In this document: in pieces, positions 35,987-44,313 of the stretch
How positions within the stretch are numbered: position 1 is the first letter of the stretch
Layout of the letters: every line of letters starts with the position of its first letter
Assembly (NCBI RefSeq): GCF_025140835.1
Contig: NZ_CP081153.1
Span: 1,116,001-1,180,000 of the forward strand
Source of the DNA: Aliiroseovarius sp. M344
GTDB taxonomy: Bacteria; Pseudomonadota; Alphaproteobacteria; Rhodobacterales; Rhodobacteraceae
Reading direction: 5' to 3'
DNA: 64,000 bases
Position numbers and translations under genes: made by a program
Notes under the pieces: generated by a model
What the model was told of the DNA's origin: nothing
What the model saw: the letters and a program-made list of their open reading frames with translations, nothing else
The model's database searches: none

Positions 35987-36571
35987 GTGCTGACGCTACT
36001 GCGACTGATTGCTGGGGTGAATACGCTGGTCCTTCGTATAGGACGCCAGATGGCCTGGGTGGCTTTGGCGTTGATGGTTGTCGTGATCCTTACGCAGGTT
36101 GTCTTTCGGTATGTATTGAATAATGCCCTTGCTTGGCCGGACGAAGCTGCCCGATTTCTTATGTTATGGATGGCTGGGCTGGTCGCGCCCTCTGCGATGC
36201 GATGGAACGGGTTCGTTGCCATTGACATGCTGCCGACTGCACTGCCACGCAAACTGGGTTTGGGTTTGACCCTAACCTTACTGGTTTTATCTCTGATTGT
36301 ATTAGTTATCGCTATTGGCCATGGCTACAGTCATGCCTTCGGGTTTGGTGGGAAGTTTGACAGCTCATCTTTGAAGCTTCCGTTAGAGTGGCTGGGGCTT
36401 GAATCCGTTAAGGTTAAACTTCGCTATATGTATATGTCGCTATTTGCGTGCATCGTGCTGCTGATCTCGGTCACGATCGAGATGATACTGCGCACACTGG
36501 TGTCATTGATAGATCCAGACGCTGAACTGCCAAGCGATGACGCGCTTCCGTTTTCGATGGAGGCCGAGTGA
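35987..36571 (+). CDS. TRAP transporter small permease (DctQ type)
   Basis: A 194-residue protein with four membrane segments, the family motif LTQVVFRYVLNNALAWPDEA and RWNGFVAIDMLP. It begins with GTG at 35987 behind AAAGGGGGGG. The stop overlaps the start of the large permease (GTGATG at 36568-36573). In this operon the order is Q-M-P, unlike the P-Q-M order of the first TRAP cluster. Confidence 0.88.
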   Translation: MLTLLRLIAGVNTLVLRIGRQMAWVALALMVVVILTQVVFRYVLNNALAWPDEAARFLMLWMAGLVAPSAMRWNGFVAIDMLPTALPRKLGLGLTLTLLVLSLIVLVIAIGHGYSHAFGFGGKFDSSSLKLPLEWLGLESVKVKLRYMYMSLFACIVLLISVTIEMILRTLVSLIDPDAELPSDDALPFSMEAE

Positions 36572-38067
36572 TGCTGGCCCTGTTTCTGCCGCTCTTTCTG
36601 ATTTTCCTTATGATCGGGCTTCCGGTCTTTTTCGCTTTGCTGCTATCGCCAGGGTTGTTGCTATTCCTCAATGGGCAGGAGCGTGATGTCGCATTACTTT
36701 ACCGTAATGTTTACAACGGGATGGATAGTTTCCCGCTAATGGCTCTTCCATTCTTTGTTTTGGCAGGTGAACTGATGAACAGGGGCGGGATCACAACACG
36801 ACTTGTTGAGTTCAGCCAAGCGTTGATGGGCCATTTCCGCGGTGGGCTAGCGCATGTGAATATCCTTAGCTCAATCCTGTTTGCGGGGCTTTCCGGATCC
36901 GCCGTGGCCGACACGTCGGCACTTGGATCTACGTTGATCCCGGCAATGGAGCGCAACGGATATTCTCGCAAGTTTGCCGCTGCGGTGACAGCCGCGAGTT
37001 CGGTCATTGGCCCGATTATTCCACCGTCAGGCATAATGATCATCTATGCATATGTTATGGGCGAAAGCGTCGCGGCGCTTTTCTTAGCCGGTATCGTGCC
37101 GGGCATCTTGGTTGGCGTCGGCCTGATGGTTGTCGTACGATTGATGGCTGATCGATATGACCTTCCAAAGGCAGAACGAATTGTCACCCCAAACCAAACA
37201 ATTTCACCCTTAGAAGGTAAGGTAAGCTTCGTTCTTTTGCGGATCAACTTTGCGGGCGTTCTGCTGGCTCTTTATTCCGGCGTTGCAGCGTTATTGCGCC
37301 TTAACGGCGTTGAGATCGGTGTCAATGGGTGGCTTGTCTTCTTGGTGTTCTTACCAATCGCGCATTTCCTTCTGTTGAGGTTGCGCAAAAAGGTTTCGCC
37401 CGACTTCCGCGTTATTTGCAAGAAAGCGGTTGCGCCTCTGCAAACCCCGATCATCATTTTGGGCGGTATACTTGTTGGAGTGTTCACCCCGACCGAGGCG
37501 AGTGCGGTGGCAGTCGCTTATGCATTGATAGTTGCCTTTTTCATCCTGCGCTCGATGAGCGTGTCAGATTTACCGGGCATTCTGATGCGAGCGGCGTTGT
37601 CGAGCTCGACCGTGTTGCTTCTTGTTGGCGCGGCGGTGGCCTTCAAAACGGTCGTCAGCTTGTCACACGCGCCAGAGACCATGGCGGGCTTCATTCTTGG
37701 ATTGTCTGACAATCCGCTAATCCTTCTATTCTTGATCAACCTGCTTCTTTTCGTGGTAGGAATGTTTCTGGACGCTGGTCCGGCAATCATCATCCTTGGA
37801 CCAATTCTGGGACCGATTTTCGTCGATTTGGGGGTCCACCCAGTTCACTTTGCCATCATCATGAGCGTCAACCTGACAGTGGGTCTGGCGACGCCACCGA
37901 TGGGGCTGGTGTTGTTTGTTGCAAGTTCTGTTTCCGGCGAGAAAGTCGAAGCTATTTCGCGCGCCATTTTACCCTTTCTACTGGTCGAGGTTATCGTGAT
38001 TTTCTTGATCACTTATGTCCCGGCAATCTGCATGACGATCCCGCGTTTGACGGGTTTTGTCCAATAA
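36571..38067 (+). CDS. TRAP transporter large permease (DctM type), with enlarged middle region
   Basis: A 498-residue DctM protein with IPALPFFVLAGELMNRGG-like (observed MALPFFVLAGELMNRGG), ILFAGLSGSAVADTSALGST, VIGPIIPPSGIMIIYAYVMG and TVGLATPPMGLVLFV signatures. It is about 70 residues longer than the DctM at 4574-5857. The extra part (about residues 210-285) contains two additional hydrophobic segments and a basic loop (LRLRKKVSPDFR). The ATG at 36571 overlaps the dctQ stop. It carries out Na+-driven uptake together with the receptor encoded next. Confidence 0.9.
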   Translation: MLALFLPLFLIFLMIGLPVFFALLLSPGLLLFLNGQERDVALLYRNVYNGMDSFPLMALPFFVLAGELMNRGGITTRLVEFSQALMGHFRGGLAHVNILSSILFAGLSGSAVADTSALGSTLIPAMERNGYSRKFAAAVTAASSVIGPIIPPSGIMIIYAYVMGESVAALFLAGIVPGILVGVGLMVVVRLMADRYDLPKAERIVTPNQTISPLEGKVSFVLLRINFAGVLLALYSGVAALLRLNGVEIGVNGWLVFLVFLPIAHFLLLRLRKKVSPDFRVICKKAVAPLQTPIIILGGILVGVFTPTEASAVAVAYALIVAFFILRSMSVSDLPGILMRAALSSSTVLLLVGAAVAFKTVVSLSHAPETMAGFILGLSDNPLILLFLINLLLFVVGMFLDAGPAIIILGPILGPIFVDLGVHPVHFAIIMSVNLTVGLATPPMGLVLFVASSVSGEKVEAISRAILPFLLVEVIVIFLITYVPAICMTIPRLTGFVQ

Positions 38068-38103
38068 AACCAACGATATAACCATTCCAACGAGGAGGAA
38101 CTT

Positions 38104-39162
38104 ATGTTCAAATCAACTTTAAAGGCGCTGTCTGCCGCAGCTGTGTTGGCTGCCAGCGCCGTGGCGGTTCAAGCTGCTGACTATACCATTCGCGCGACTG
38201 CGAATTCCAACGAAAACGACGAAGACTATGATGGTCTTGTCGTGTTCAAAAACTTTGTCGAGAGCGCTTCAAACGGGGCGATTGAAGTCGAGCTGTTCAT
38301 TGGGACGCAGCTTTGTTCAAAAGGTGCCGAGTGTCTGCAGGGTGTGGCCGATGGCTCCATCGATGTTTACATTTCGACATCGGGCGGTGCATCGGGTATT
38401 TTCCCATATGTACAGGTACTTGATTTGCCTTACTTGATGGCCAACGACCGCGTAGCTGAGGCTGTATTGTCCGGCGACTTCACGCGCACGATGCGCTCTA
38501 TGGCATTAGCGGATTCAGGCGATGCAATTCGACTGATGACCATCGGTAACACTGGCGGCTGGCGCAACTTTGCCAACACAAAACGTCGCGTGCGGGCTCC
38601 TGCAGACATGGAAGGTTTGAAGATCCGCACCGTGGTCGCCGATCTGCCGCAGGAGCTTGTCAAGGCCCTTGGTGCATCGCCGACGCCGATCCCATGGCCT
38701 GAGCTGTTCACCAGCTTCCAAACGGGTGTTGTAGAGGGTTCCAAAAATGGCATCACCGACATCATGGGTATGAAGTTCCCGGATGCGGGTCTGCAATACG
38801 TCACGCTAGACGGTCACGCTTATATGGGTGCGCTGTGGTGGATGAATAACGCCAAATTCATGGGCATGCCGGAAGACATGCGTCGCGTCGTTGTGGACGG
38901 TTTCGCTGCCCTTCAGCAGGCGACTTTTGCCTCACCTAAACGCAAATCGATCCAGGCATACGAAGATTTCGTTGCCGGTGGTGGAGACCTCTATGTTCCT
39001 AGCCCAGCCGAGAAAGCCGCGTTCAAAGAAGCAGCGGCTCCGGTTTATGACTGGTTCAAGGGTAACATCAAAGGTGGTGAAGAGATCTTTACCGCGCTGA
39101 CCGATGCTGTTGCCGCAGCAGAAGCAGATATCGACGCCGGTATGGCGCAGGACATCAACTGA
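38104..39162 (+). CDS. TRAP transporter substrate-binding protein (DctP type)
   Basis: A 352-residue periplasmic receptor with a signal peptide cleaved near VAVQA-AD (residue 24), behind GAGGAGG. The receptor core with the conserved arginine is at DMEGLKIRTVVADLPQELVK and the following WPELFTSFQTGVVEGSKNG. Two Cys (QLCSKGAECLQG) are probably disulfide-bonded. Neighbouring genes point to a sugar or sugar-acid ligand. This is notable because most DctP receptors bind carboxylates through that arginine; a sulfonate or uronate would satisfy both facts. Confidence 0.9.
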   Translation: MFKSTLKALSAAAVLAASAVAVQAADYTIRATANSNENDEDYDGLVVFKNFVESASNGAIEVELFIGTQLCSKGAECLQGVADGSIDVYISTSGGASGIFPYVQVLDLPYLMANDRVAEAVLSGDFTRTMRSMALADSGDAIRLMTIGNTGGWRNFANTKRRVRAPADMEGLKIRTVVADLPQELVKALGASPTPIPWPELFTSFQTGVVEGSKNGITDIMGMKFPDAGLQYVTLDGHAYMGALWWMNNAKFMGMPEDMRRVVVDGFAALQQATFASPKRKSIQAYEDFVAGGGDLYVPSPAEKAAFKEAAAPVYDWFKGNIKGGEEIFTALTDAVAAAEADIDAGMAQDIN

Positions 39163-39216
39163 TCCTGAAGACAACCAACCTTGGGGCTGCGTGTTCTCCC
39201 GCGTGGCCCCCAGGAC

Positions 39217-39699
39217 TTAGCGAAACGGGTAAAGCCAGACCCGGTAGTCATCCACCAGAATATGGGCTTTTTCGATTTGTTCGGACGTCATCTTCTTCAC
39301 CACTTCCTCAACGGAAATGGCCGCATCGGGGTCGCCCCCGATCGTCGAAAGGGTGTACCACATGTAGGCCCTGACAAGGTCCGGTGCGGGCATGCCGCGA
39401 CCGACCTCGTAATACCAACCAATTCCAGATTGTGCGCCAGCATGCCCCTTCATAGAGGCACGAAGATACCATTCAAACGCTCGCACGTCGTCACGCTCGA
39501 CACCCAACCCAAGCGCATACATAACGCCTATCAATTCTTCCGCTTCGGCATTGCCGGATCGCGCGGCGGGCAACAGTTCGGTCATCGCGGCAGAGTAGTC
39601 TTTGGCATCCATCAGATCGCGAGCCGTTTCAATCTCGGCCAAAACGGGCGTGGCCAGAAGGCACAGGACAAGGCAGGGGGCAAAGCAAAGGCGTTTCAT
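39217..39699 (-). CDS. Exported Sel1-repeat protein
   Basis: A 160-residue protein with a signal peptide (cleavage near TPVLA, residue 21). Two or three Sel1/TPR-like repeats follow: AEAEELIGVMYALGLGVERD, then AGAQSGIGWYYEVGRGMPA. The ATG at 39699 has GGAG eight bases upstream. Sel1 proteins usually mediate protein contacts in the periplasm. It is antisense to the surrounding sugar operon, and its start region faces the poorly defined start of the di-haem peroxidase gene. Confidence 0.82.
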   Translation of the reverse strand: MKRLCFAPCLVLCLLATPVLAEIETARDLMDAKDYSAAMTELLPAARSGNAEAEELIGVMYALGLGVERDDVRAFEWYLRASMKGHAGAQSGIGWYYEVGRGMPAPDLVRAYMWYTLSTIGGDPDAAISVEEVVKKMTSEQIEKAHILVDDYRVWLYPFR

Positions 39700-39711
39700 G
39701 TTTTCTCCGTC

Positions 39712-41010
39712 TTGGCGGCGCTCGCGGGCGCACCCGCGTATGGGACATCGCTTCCACAGCCCTTGCAAGAGGCTGATTTCATCTCGTTCGATCAGACGCA
39801 GGCGGCGTTAGGGCAACTTCTGTTTTATGATCCTATCCTGTCGGGCAATCGCAACATTGCCTGTGCAACGTGCCATCATCCCAAACACGGAAGCTCGGAC
39901 GGGTTGAGCCTTGGTATTGGCGAAGGGGGCGAGGGGCTAGGTCCGATGCGTCATCCGGGGCAGGGGGCTAGCCGCATCATCAAACGTATCCCACGCAATG
40001 CGCCCGGTTTGTGGAACCTTGGCGCACGCGAGGTCGATGTTATGTTTCACGACGGTCGCCTGTCGGTCTCAGATATCTACAACACCGGGTTTGACAGTCC
40101 AGCGCAGGAATGGCTGCCCGATGGACTGAACTCGATCCTTGCGGCGCAAGCCTTGTTTCCAATGACGTCGCAATTCGAGATGGCCGGTGATCCGAAGGAA
40201 AACCAAGTTGCAGGCGCGGCCTATAATCGGATCGACGCGGTATGGCCGATCATTGCAAAAAGAGTGCGGACAATCCCGGATTATGCGGATCGGTTCAGTG
40301 AGGCTTTCGTTGACGTGTCGGGTCCGCTGGATGTCTCGATCACCCATATTGCCAATGCACTCGCTGCTTATCAAGCCACGGAATTTCGCAGTGATGACAG
40401 CCCGTTTGACGCCTTTCTTAAAGGCGATAGCGCGGCGATGACGGCAGACCAGCTGGCAGGGCTAGAGCTTTTTTACGGCAAAGCCGGGTGCAGCACCTGC
40501 CATTCCGGCCCGCTTCTGACCGACCACGAATTTCATGCGCTGATGCTGCCGCATTTCGGACCGGGCAAGACACGGCAATGGGATCCGATCGTGCGTGATG
40601 TTGGACGGATGGGGGCCTCGGACCGGTTAGAGGATGCCTATCGGTTCCGCACACCATCGTTGCGAAATGTCGCCCTGACCGCGCCATACGGGCACAACGG
40701 GGCATATCCGACGCTGGAAGGGATAGTGCGCCATCATCTGAATCCGCAAGCAGAGTTTTCTAAGTGGAAACCGGAACTTGCGGCACTCCCGAAAGCGCCG
40801 TGGCTCGCTGCAACTGACTTCTTGCCGTTCCAGGATAAGCGTGAACGGGCGCGTCTCGCTTCGCAGGTTGATGTGACTTCATTGGAAATGAGTGACGATG
40901 AAATCACCGAACTTGTCGCGTTTTTAAAAGCCCTGACGGGCACGGCTTCCAGTCGGGGGCGCCTAGGAACTCCGGTTAGCGTGCCCAGCGGATTGGAGGT
41001 GCCCCAATGA
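39712..41010 (+). CDS. Di-haem cytochrome c peroxidase (CcpA/MauG family)
   Basis: About 430 residues with two c-type haem sites, CATCHHPKHG and CSTCHSGPLL, and the family stretches LGQLLFYDPILSGNRNIACA and FRTPSLRNVALTAPYGHNGA. The start is unclear. The protein should begin with a signal peptide, and a hydrophobic core FSVLAALAGAPAYG is encoded, but no ATG or GTG precedes it in frame close by. The TTG at 39712 is the nearest possible initiator and cuts the signal short; the frame itself is open back to 39181. The stop overlaps the kinase start by 4 bases (ATGA). The role of a periplasmic peroxidase in a sugar operon is unexplained. Confidence 0.75.
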   Translation: MAALAGAPAYGTSLPQPLQEADFISFDQTQAALGQLLFYDPILSGNRNIACATCHHPKHGSSDGLSLGIGEGGEGLGPMRHPGQGASRIIKRIPRNAPGLWNLGAREVDVMFHDGRLSVSDIYNTGFDSPAQEWLPDGLNSILAAQALFPMTSQFEMAGDPKENQVAGAAYNRIDAVWPIIAKRVRTIPDYADRFSEAFVDVSGPLDVSITHIANALAAYQATEFRSDDSPFDAFLKGDSAAMTADQLAGLELFYGKAGCSTCHSGPLLTDHEFHALMLPHFGPGKTRQWDPIVRDVGRMGASDRLEDAYRFRTPSLRNVALTAPYGHNGAYPTLEGIVRHHLNPQAEFSKWKPELAALPKAPWLAATDFLPFQDKRERARLASQVDVTSLEMSDDEITELVAFLKALTGTASSRGRLGTPVSVPSGLEVPQ

Positions 41011-41903
41011 CCCGCATTCTCTGTGTAGGTGCCGCCGTTGTGGATTTCGTCTTCCATCTGGATGAGCTGCCCGACCGGGCTGAGAAGTATGGCACGGATC
41101 GTGCCGTCGTGGTCGGCGGCGGTTGTGCTGCCAATGCCGCAGTTGCGGTGACGCGTCTGGGTGGCGACGCCATCTTGGGTGCGCGACTGGGTACAGACAG
41201 CGTTGGCGACATGGTGCTTGCAGAGCTTCGTGATGAAGGCGTGGACGTTGACAACGTGACCCGTACCAAAGGCGCGCGCAGTTCGTTTTCGTCGGTCTTG
41301 ATTGATATGAATGGCGAGCGCCTAATTGTTAATTTTCGGGGTGAAGGGTTGGTCCTCAAGACTGCGTGGTTCGCGGGTATTGGCGAACTTGGTGCAGTCT
41401 TAACGGACACGCGCCGCGTTGATGCAGCCCGCGATGCACTGTCGCTTGCGAAGACACGGGGTATCCCGGGTGTTCTTGATGGTGAAGCACCAATTGATCC
41501 AACCCTGCTTGATGTTGCCAGCCATGCGGCTTTGTCGATGCAAGGACTTCGTGACCTACATCCGGATCTGACCACCGAGGAGGCGCTAAAACAAATCGCG
41601 TCAGATCACGGGTGCTGGGTCTGTGCCACAGATGGCGCAAACGATGTTTGGTTCACTGATGGTCAAAGGATCGAGCATGTTCCAGCATACCAGATAGAGC
41701 CGGTGGATACACTTGGGGCAGGCGACGTTTGGCACGGCGCATTCGCGCTGTCGCTTGCACAACAAGCACCGGAACGGGCAGCCATCGAATACGCAAATGC
41801 CGCAGCCGCGGTCAAATGCTTGAAACATGGGGGCCGGGCCGGAGCGCCCACACGCACCCAAATTGACGATTTTCTGAAGGAGAGACGTGATGACAACGCT
41901 TAG
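41007..41903 (+). CDS. PfkB family sugar kinase, YihV-like
   Basis: A 298-residue ribokinase-fold kinase. The N-terminal glycine-rich VVGGGCAANAAVAVTRLGGD and the C-terminal DTLGAGDVWHGAFALSLA, with the catalytic Asp in the GAGD motif, are complete. By eye its closest known relative in my memory is E. coli YihV, the 6-deoxy-6-sulfofructose kinase: same length, similar RSSFSSVLIDMNGERLIVNF and AVKCLKHGGRAGAP blocks. It would phosphorylate a ketohexose-type substrate before aldol cleavage. It overlaps both its neighbours (peroxidase by 4 bases, aldolase by 14). Confidence 0.85.
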   Translation: MTRILCVGAAVVDFVFHLDELPDRAEKYGTDRAVVVGGGCAANAAVAVTRLGGDAILGARLGTDSVGDMVLAELRDEGVDVDNVTRTKGARSSFSSVLIDMNGERLIVNFRGEGLVLKTAWFAGIGELGAVLTDTRRVDAARDALSLAKTRGIPGVLDGEAPIDPTLLDVASHAALSMQGLRDLHPDLTTEEALKQIASDHGCWVCATDGANDVWFTDGQRIEHVPAYQIEPVDTLGAGDVWHGAFALSLAQQAPERAAIEYANAAAAVKCLKHGGRAGAPTRTQIDDFLKERRDDNA

Positions 41904-42918
41904 CCCGGGCAAGCTCTGGGGACTGCGCCGTATGGCCGATGAAAACGGTATCTTCAAGATGACCGCAGTTGACCAACGTCCTCCGATCAAGGGTCCGATT
42001 GCGGCGCATCTTGGGGTGGATACCGCCCCGTGGGACCAAGTCGCGCGTTTCAAAGGGTTGCTGGTGGAAACGCTGCAGGCACAAAGCACCGCGATGCTGC
42101 TCGATCCGCACTATGCAATTCCCTATGCGGTCGACATGTTGTCACCCACCAAGGGCTTGATCGTGACGCTCGAGGACAGCCTGTTTGAAGAAACGCCCGA
42201 GGGTCGCTTTAGCTCAGACATTGACGACTGGTCGGTTGCCAAGATCAAACGCATGGGGGGCGACGCCGTTAAAGTTTTGGCGTGGTATCGTCCGGATGCG
42301 GGCGACGCGGTGAATGCAGCCCAGAAAGACTATGTGAAACGGATCGGAGAGGAATGCGCCAAGCACGACATCCCGTTTCTGTTCGAACTGCTGGTTTACC
42401 CTTTGGCCACTGATGCGCATCAGACCAAAGAATATATCGAGATGCAGGGTAAGAAGGCCGACGATGTTCTGGCCTCGGTCGAAGAATTTGCGAAGCCTGA
42501 CTATGGCGTTGACGTGTTTAAGTTGGAAAGCCCGGTGAATGCGTCCGATGCTGATGGATCGTCAGGAGTTCAAGCCGTCTTTGATGAGATGGGGAGGCTC
42601 GCTGGCCGCCCATGGGTGATGCTGTCAGCGGGTGCAGGAAAACCTGAATTTGCACGCGTGCTGGAACATGCTTTCGCTGCAGGTGCCTCAGGCTTTTTGG
42701 CAGGACGCGCTATTTGGCTGGATGCGTTTTCGGCGTATCCGGATTGGGAACGCATCAAGATAGAGCTCGAGGGCGGGGCGGCGGACTACATGGGACAGAT
42801 TAGCCGATTGGCAGATGCAAAAGCCGCAAACTGGGCGCAGCACTTCTGCTACGGGGAAGGTGGGGCACGCTTTACGCCGGCTGATGCCAGTTTCCGGCAC
42901 AGCTACGCCGAAGCTTAA
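41890..42918 (+). CDS. Class I aldolase of the LacD/YihT family
   Basis: A 342-residue TIM-barrel aldolase. MTAVDQRPPIKG near the N-terminus, AVKVLAWYRPD, the Schiff-base lysine in DVFKLESPV (about residue 211) and WVMLSAGAGKPEFARVLEHA, then GASGFLAGRAIW, match tagatose-1,6-bisphosphate aldolase LacD and the sulfofructose-phosphate aldolase YihT. The product pair would be dihydroxyacetone phosphate and an aldehyde. The ATG at 41890 follows AAGGAGAGACGTG; a GTG one codon upstream is the alternative. Confidence 0.87.
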   Translation: MTTLSPGKLWGLRRMADENGIFKMTAVDQRPPIKGPIAAHLGVDTAPWDQVARFKGLLVETLQAQSTAMLLDPHYAIPYAVDMLSPTKGLIVTLEDSLFEETPEGRFSSDIDDWSVAKIKRMGGDAVKVLAWYRPDAGDAVNAAQKDYVKRIGEECAKHDIPFLFELLVYPLATDAHQTKEYIEMQGKKADDVLASVEEFAKPDYGVDVFKLESPVNASDADGSSGVQAVFDEMGRLAGRPWVMLSAGAGKPEFARVLEHAFAAGASGFLAGRAIWLDAFSAYPDWERIKIELEGGAADYMGQISRLADAKAANWAQHFCYGEGGARFTPADASFRHSYAEA

Positions 42919-42929
42919 GGGACGCGCAG

Positions 42930-44312
42930 ATGAAACTAGGCATACTTCCTTTGGGACGTCCAACATTTGACGTGCCCTTTGCCGAGGAAAAGCTGGCCGC
43001 GATGCTGGATGCGCTTGAAGCGACCGGTCACGAGATAATCGGCCCCCGCGAGCTACTATTTGACGAGGACGCAACACGTGCCGGCATCTCAGGCCTTCAG
43101 GCAGCCAATGTCGGTCAGGTTCTGATCTTGCAAGTAACCTTCACCGACGCGTCTATGACGGTCGCGATAGGGGCGGCGTTTGATCAGCCCTTGTCGATTT
43201 GGGCCGTACCGGAACCCCGGCTGGGGGGACGCCTGCGCCTAAACGCGTTTTGCGGACTGAACTTGGCTGCACATGCTTTGGGCCTGAGTGATCGCGCATT
43301 CGGTTGGCTCTATGCGGACCCGTCAGCTGATGTCGTAGCCGAACTGAGCGTGTTGCTGGCAGGAAAGCGACCAGCGGGCAAGCTCACGCCACGGGATCCA
43401 CCAGAAGCAACCGAACAGGGGCACCGGATTGCTCAAGCAGTCCACGGTCGCCGGATCGCCCGCATTGGTGAACATCCCGTCGGATTTGACACCTGCGCCT
43501 ATGATAAGGATGCCATGCACTTGCTTGCAGGCGTCGAAGTCGATGAACTGTCGCTGGACGATCTGTTCAGTAAAGCGCGTGCGGTTCCTGATCAGGTGGC
43601 TGAAAAGTTGCACAAAGAGGCTTCCGCCCAGCTTGACGGGATAGACGAGGTCGACCCAACCGAACTTGATCGTTCATTGCGCCTGAAAGCGGGGTTGGAC
43701 GAGCTCAAAGGGCGGGGAGGATATGACGCTTTCGCCATCCGGTGCTGGCCCGAGACGTTCACCGAATATGGTGGCGCGGTGTGTGGCCCCGCGTCGATGT
43801 TGGGCGAAGCGCGGGTCCCTTGCGCCTGCGAGGCGGATGTCTATGGCGCGCTGACCCAGCTGATCTTGATGGAGGCTGCCAATGCCCCCGTCTTTTTGAC
43901 TGATCTGGTGGATATGGACGCAAGCGACAACACGGGTGTGGTTTGGCATTGCGGGCAGGCCCCCTTGTCTATGCACGATCCAGAAATTGCCGTCGAGGCG
44001 ACCATACACACCAACCGCAAACAGCCGCTGCTCTATCAGTTTCCCCTAAAACCCGGAGAGGTCACGCTGATGCGGATCAGTCAGGCACATGGCCGCGCCC
44101 ATATGGTGCTGTCGCACGGTGAGATGCTGAGGCGCCCCATGGCGTTCACCGGCACCTCCGGTGTTTTACGGTTTGATCGACCTGCAGGTGAGGTGTTGAA
44201 TGACATCATTGCAAGCGGGTTAGAACATCACATGGCGCTGGCCTATGGCGACCACCGAGCTGCGCTTCGGGGGGCGGCCGGGGCGCTGGGTTTGCCGCTA
44301 TTGGAGTTTTGA
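42930..44312 (+). CDS. L-fucose/L-arabinose isomerase-like protein
   Basis: A 460-residue protein of the FucI/AraA fold. The N-terminal half is Rossmann-like (MKLGILPLGRPTFDVPFAEE). The middle has FAIRCWPETFTEYGGAVCGP, with the expected metal-ligand region, and CEADVYGALTQLILMEA. The C-terminal part contains LTDLVDMDASDNTGVVWHCG. Members isomerise aldoses and ketoses using Mn2+. Here it would make the ketose for the neighbouring kinase. It is 11 bases downstream of the aldolase gene. The exact substrate cannot be read from the sequence. Confidence 0.8.
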   Translation: MKLGILPLGRPTFDVPFAEEKLAAMLDALEATGHEIIGPRELLFDEDATRAGISGLQAANVGQVLILQVTFTDASMTVAIGAAFDQPLSIWAVPEPRLGGRLRLNAFCGLNLAAHALGLSDRAFGWLYADPSADVVAELSVLLAGKRPAGKLTPRDPPEATEQGHRIAQAVHGRRIARIGEHPVGFDTCAYDKDAMHLLAGVEVDELSLDDLFSKARAVPDQVAEKLHKEASAQLDGIDEVDPTELDRSLRLKAGLDELKGRGGYDAFAIRCWPETFTEYGGAVCGPASMLGEARVPCACEADVYGALTQLILMEAANAPVFLTDLVDMDASDNTGVVWHCGQAPLSMHDPEIAVEATIHTNRKQPLLYQFPLKPGEVTLMRISQAHGRAHMVLSHGEMLRRPMAFTGTSGVLRFDRPAGEVLNDIIASGLEHHMALAYGDHRAALRGAAGALGLPLLEF

Positions 44313-44313
44313 G

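Noticed and set aside
39181..39711. Upstream extension of the di-haem peroxidase frame
   Set aside because: The frame is open but overlaps a convincing antisense Sel1 gene and its translation does not look like a signal peptide or peroxidase domain.
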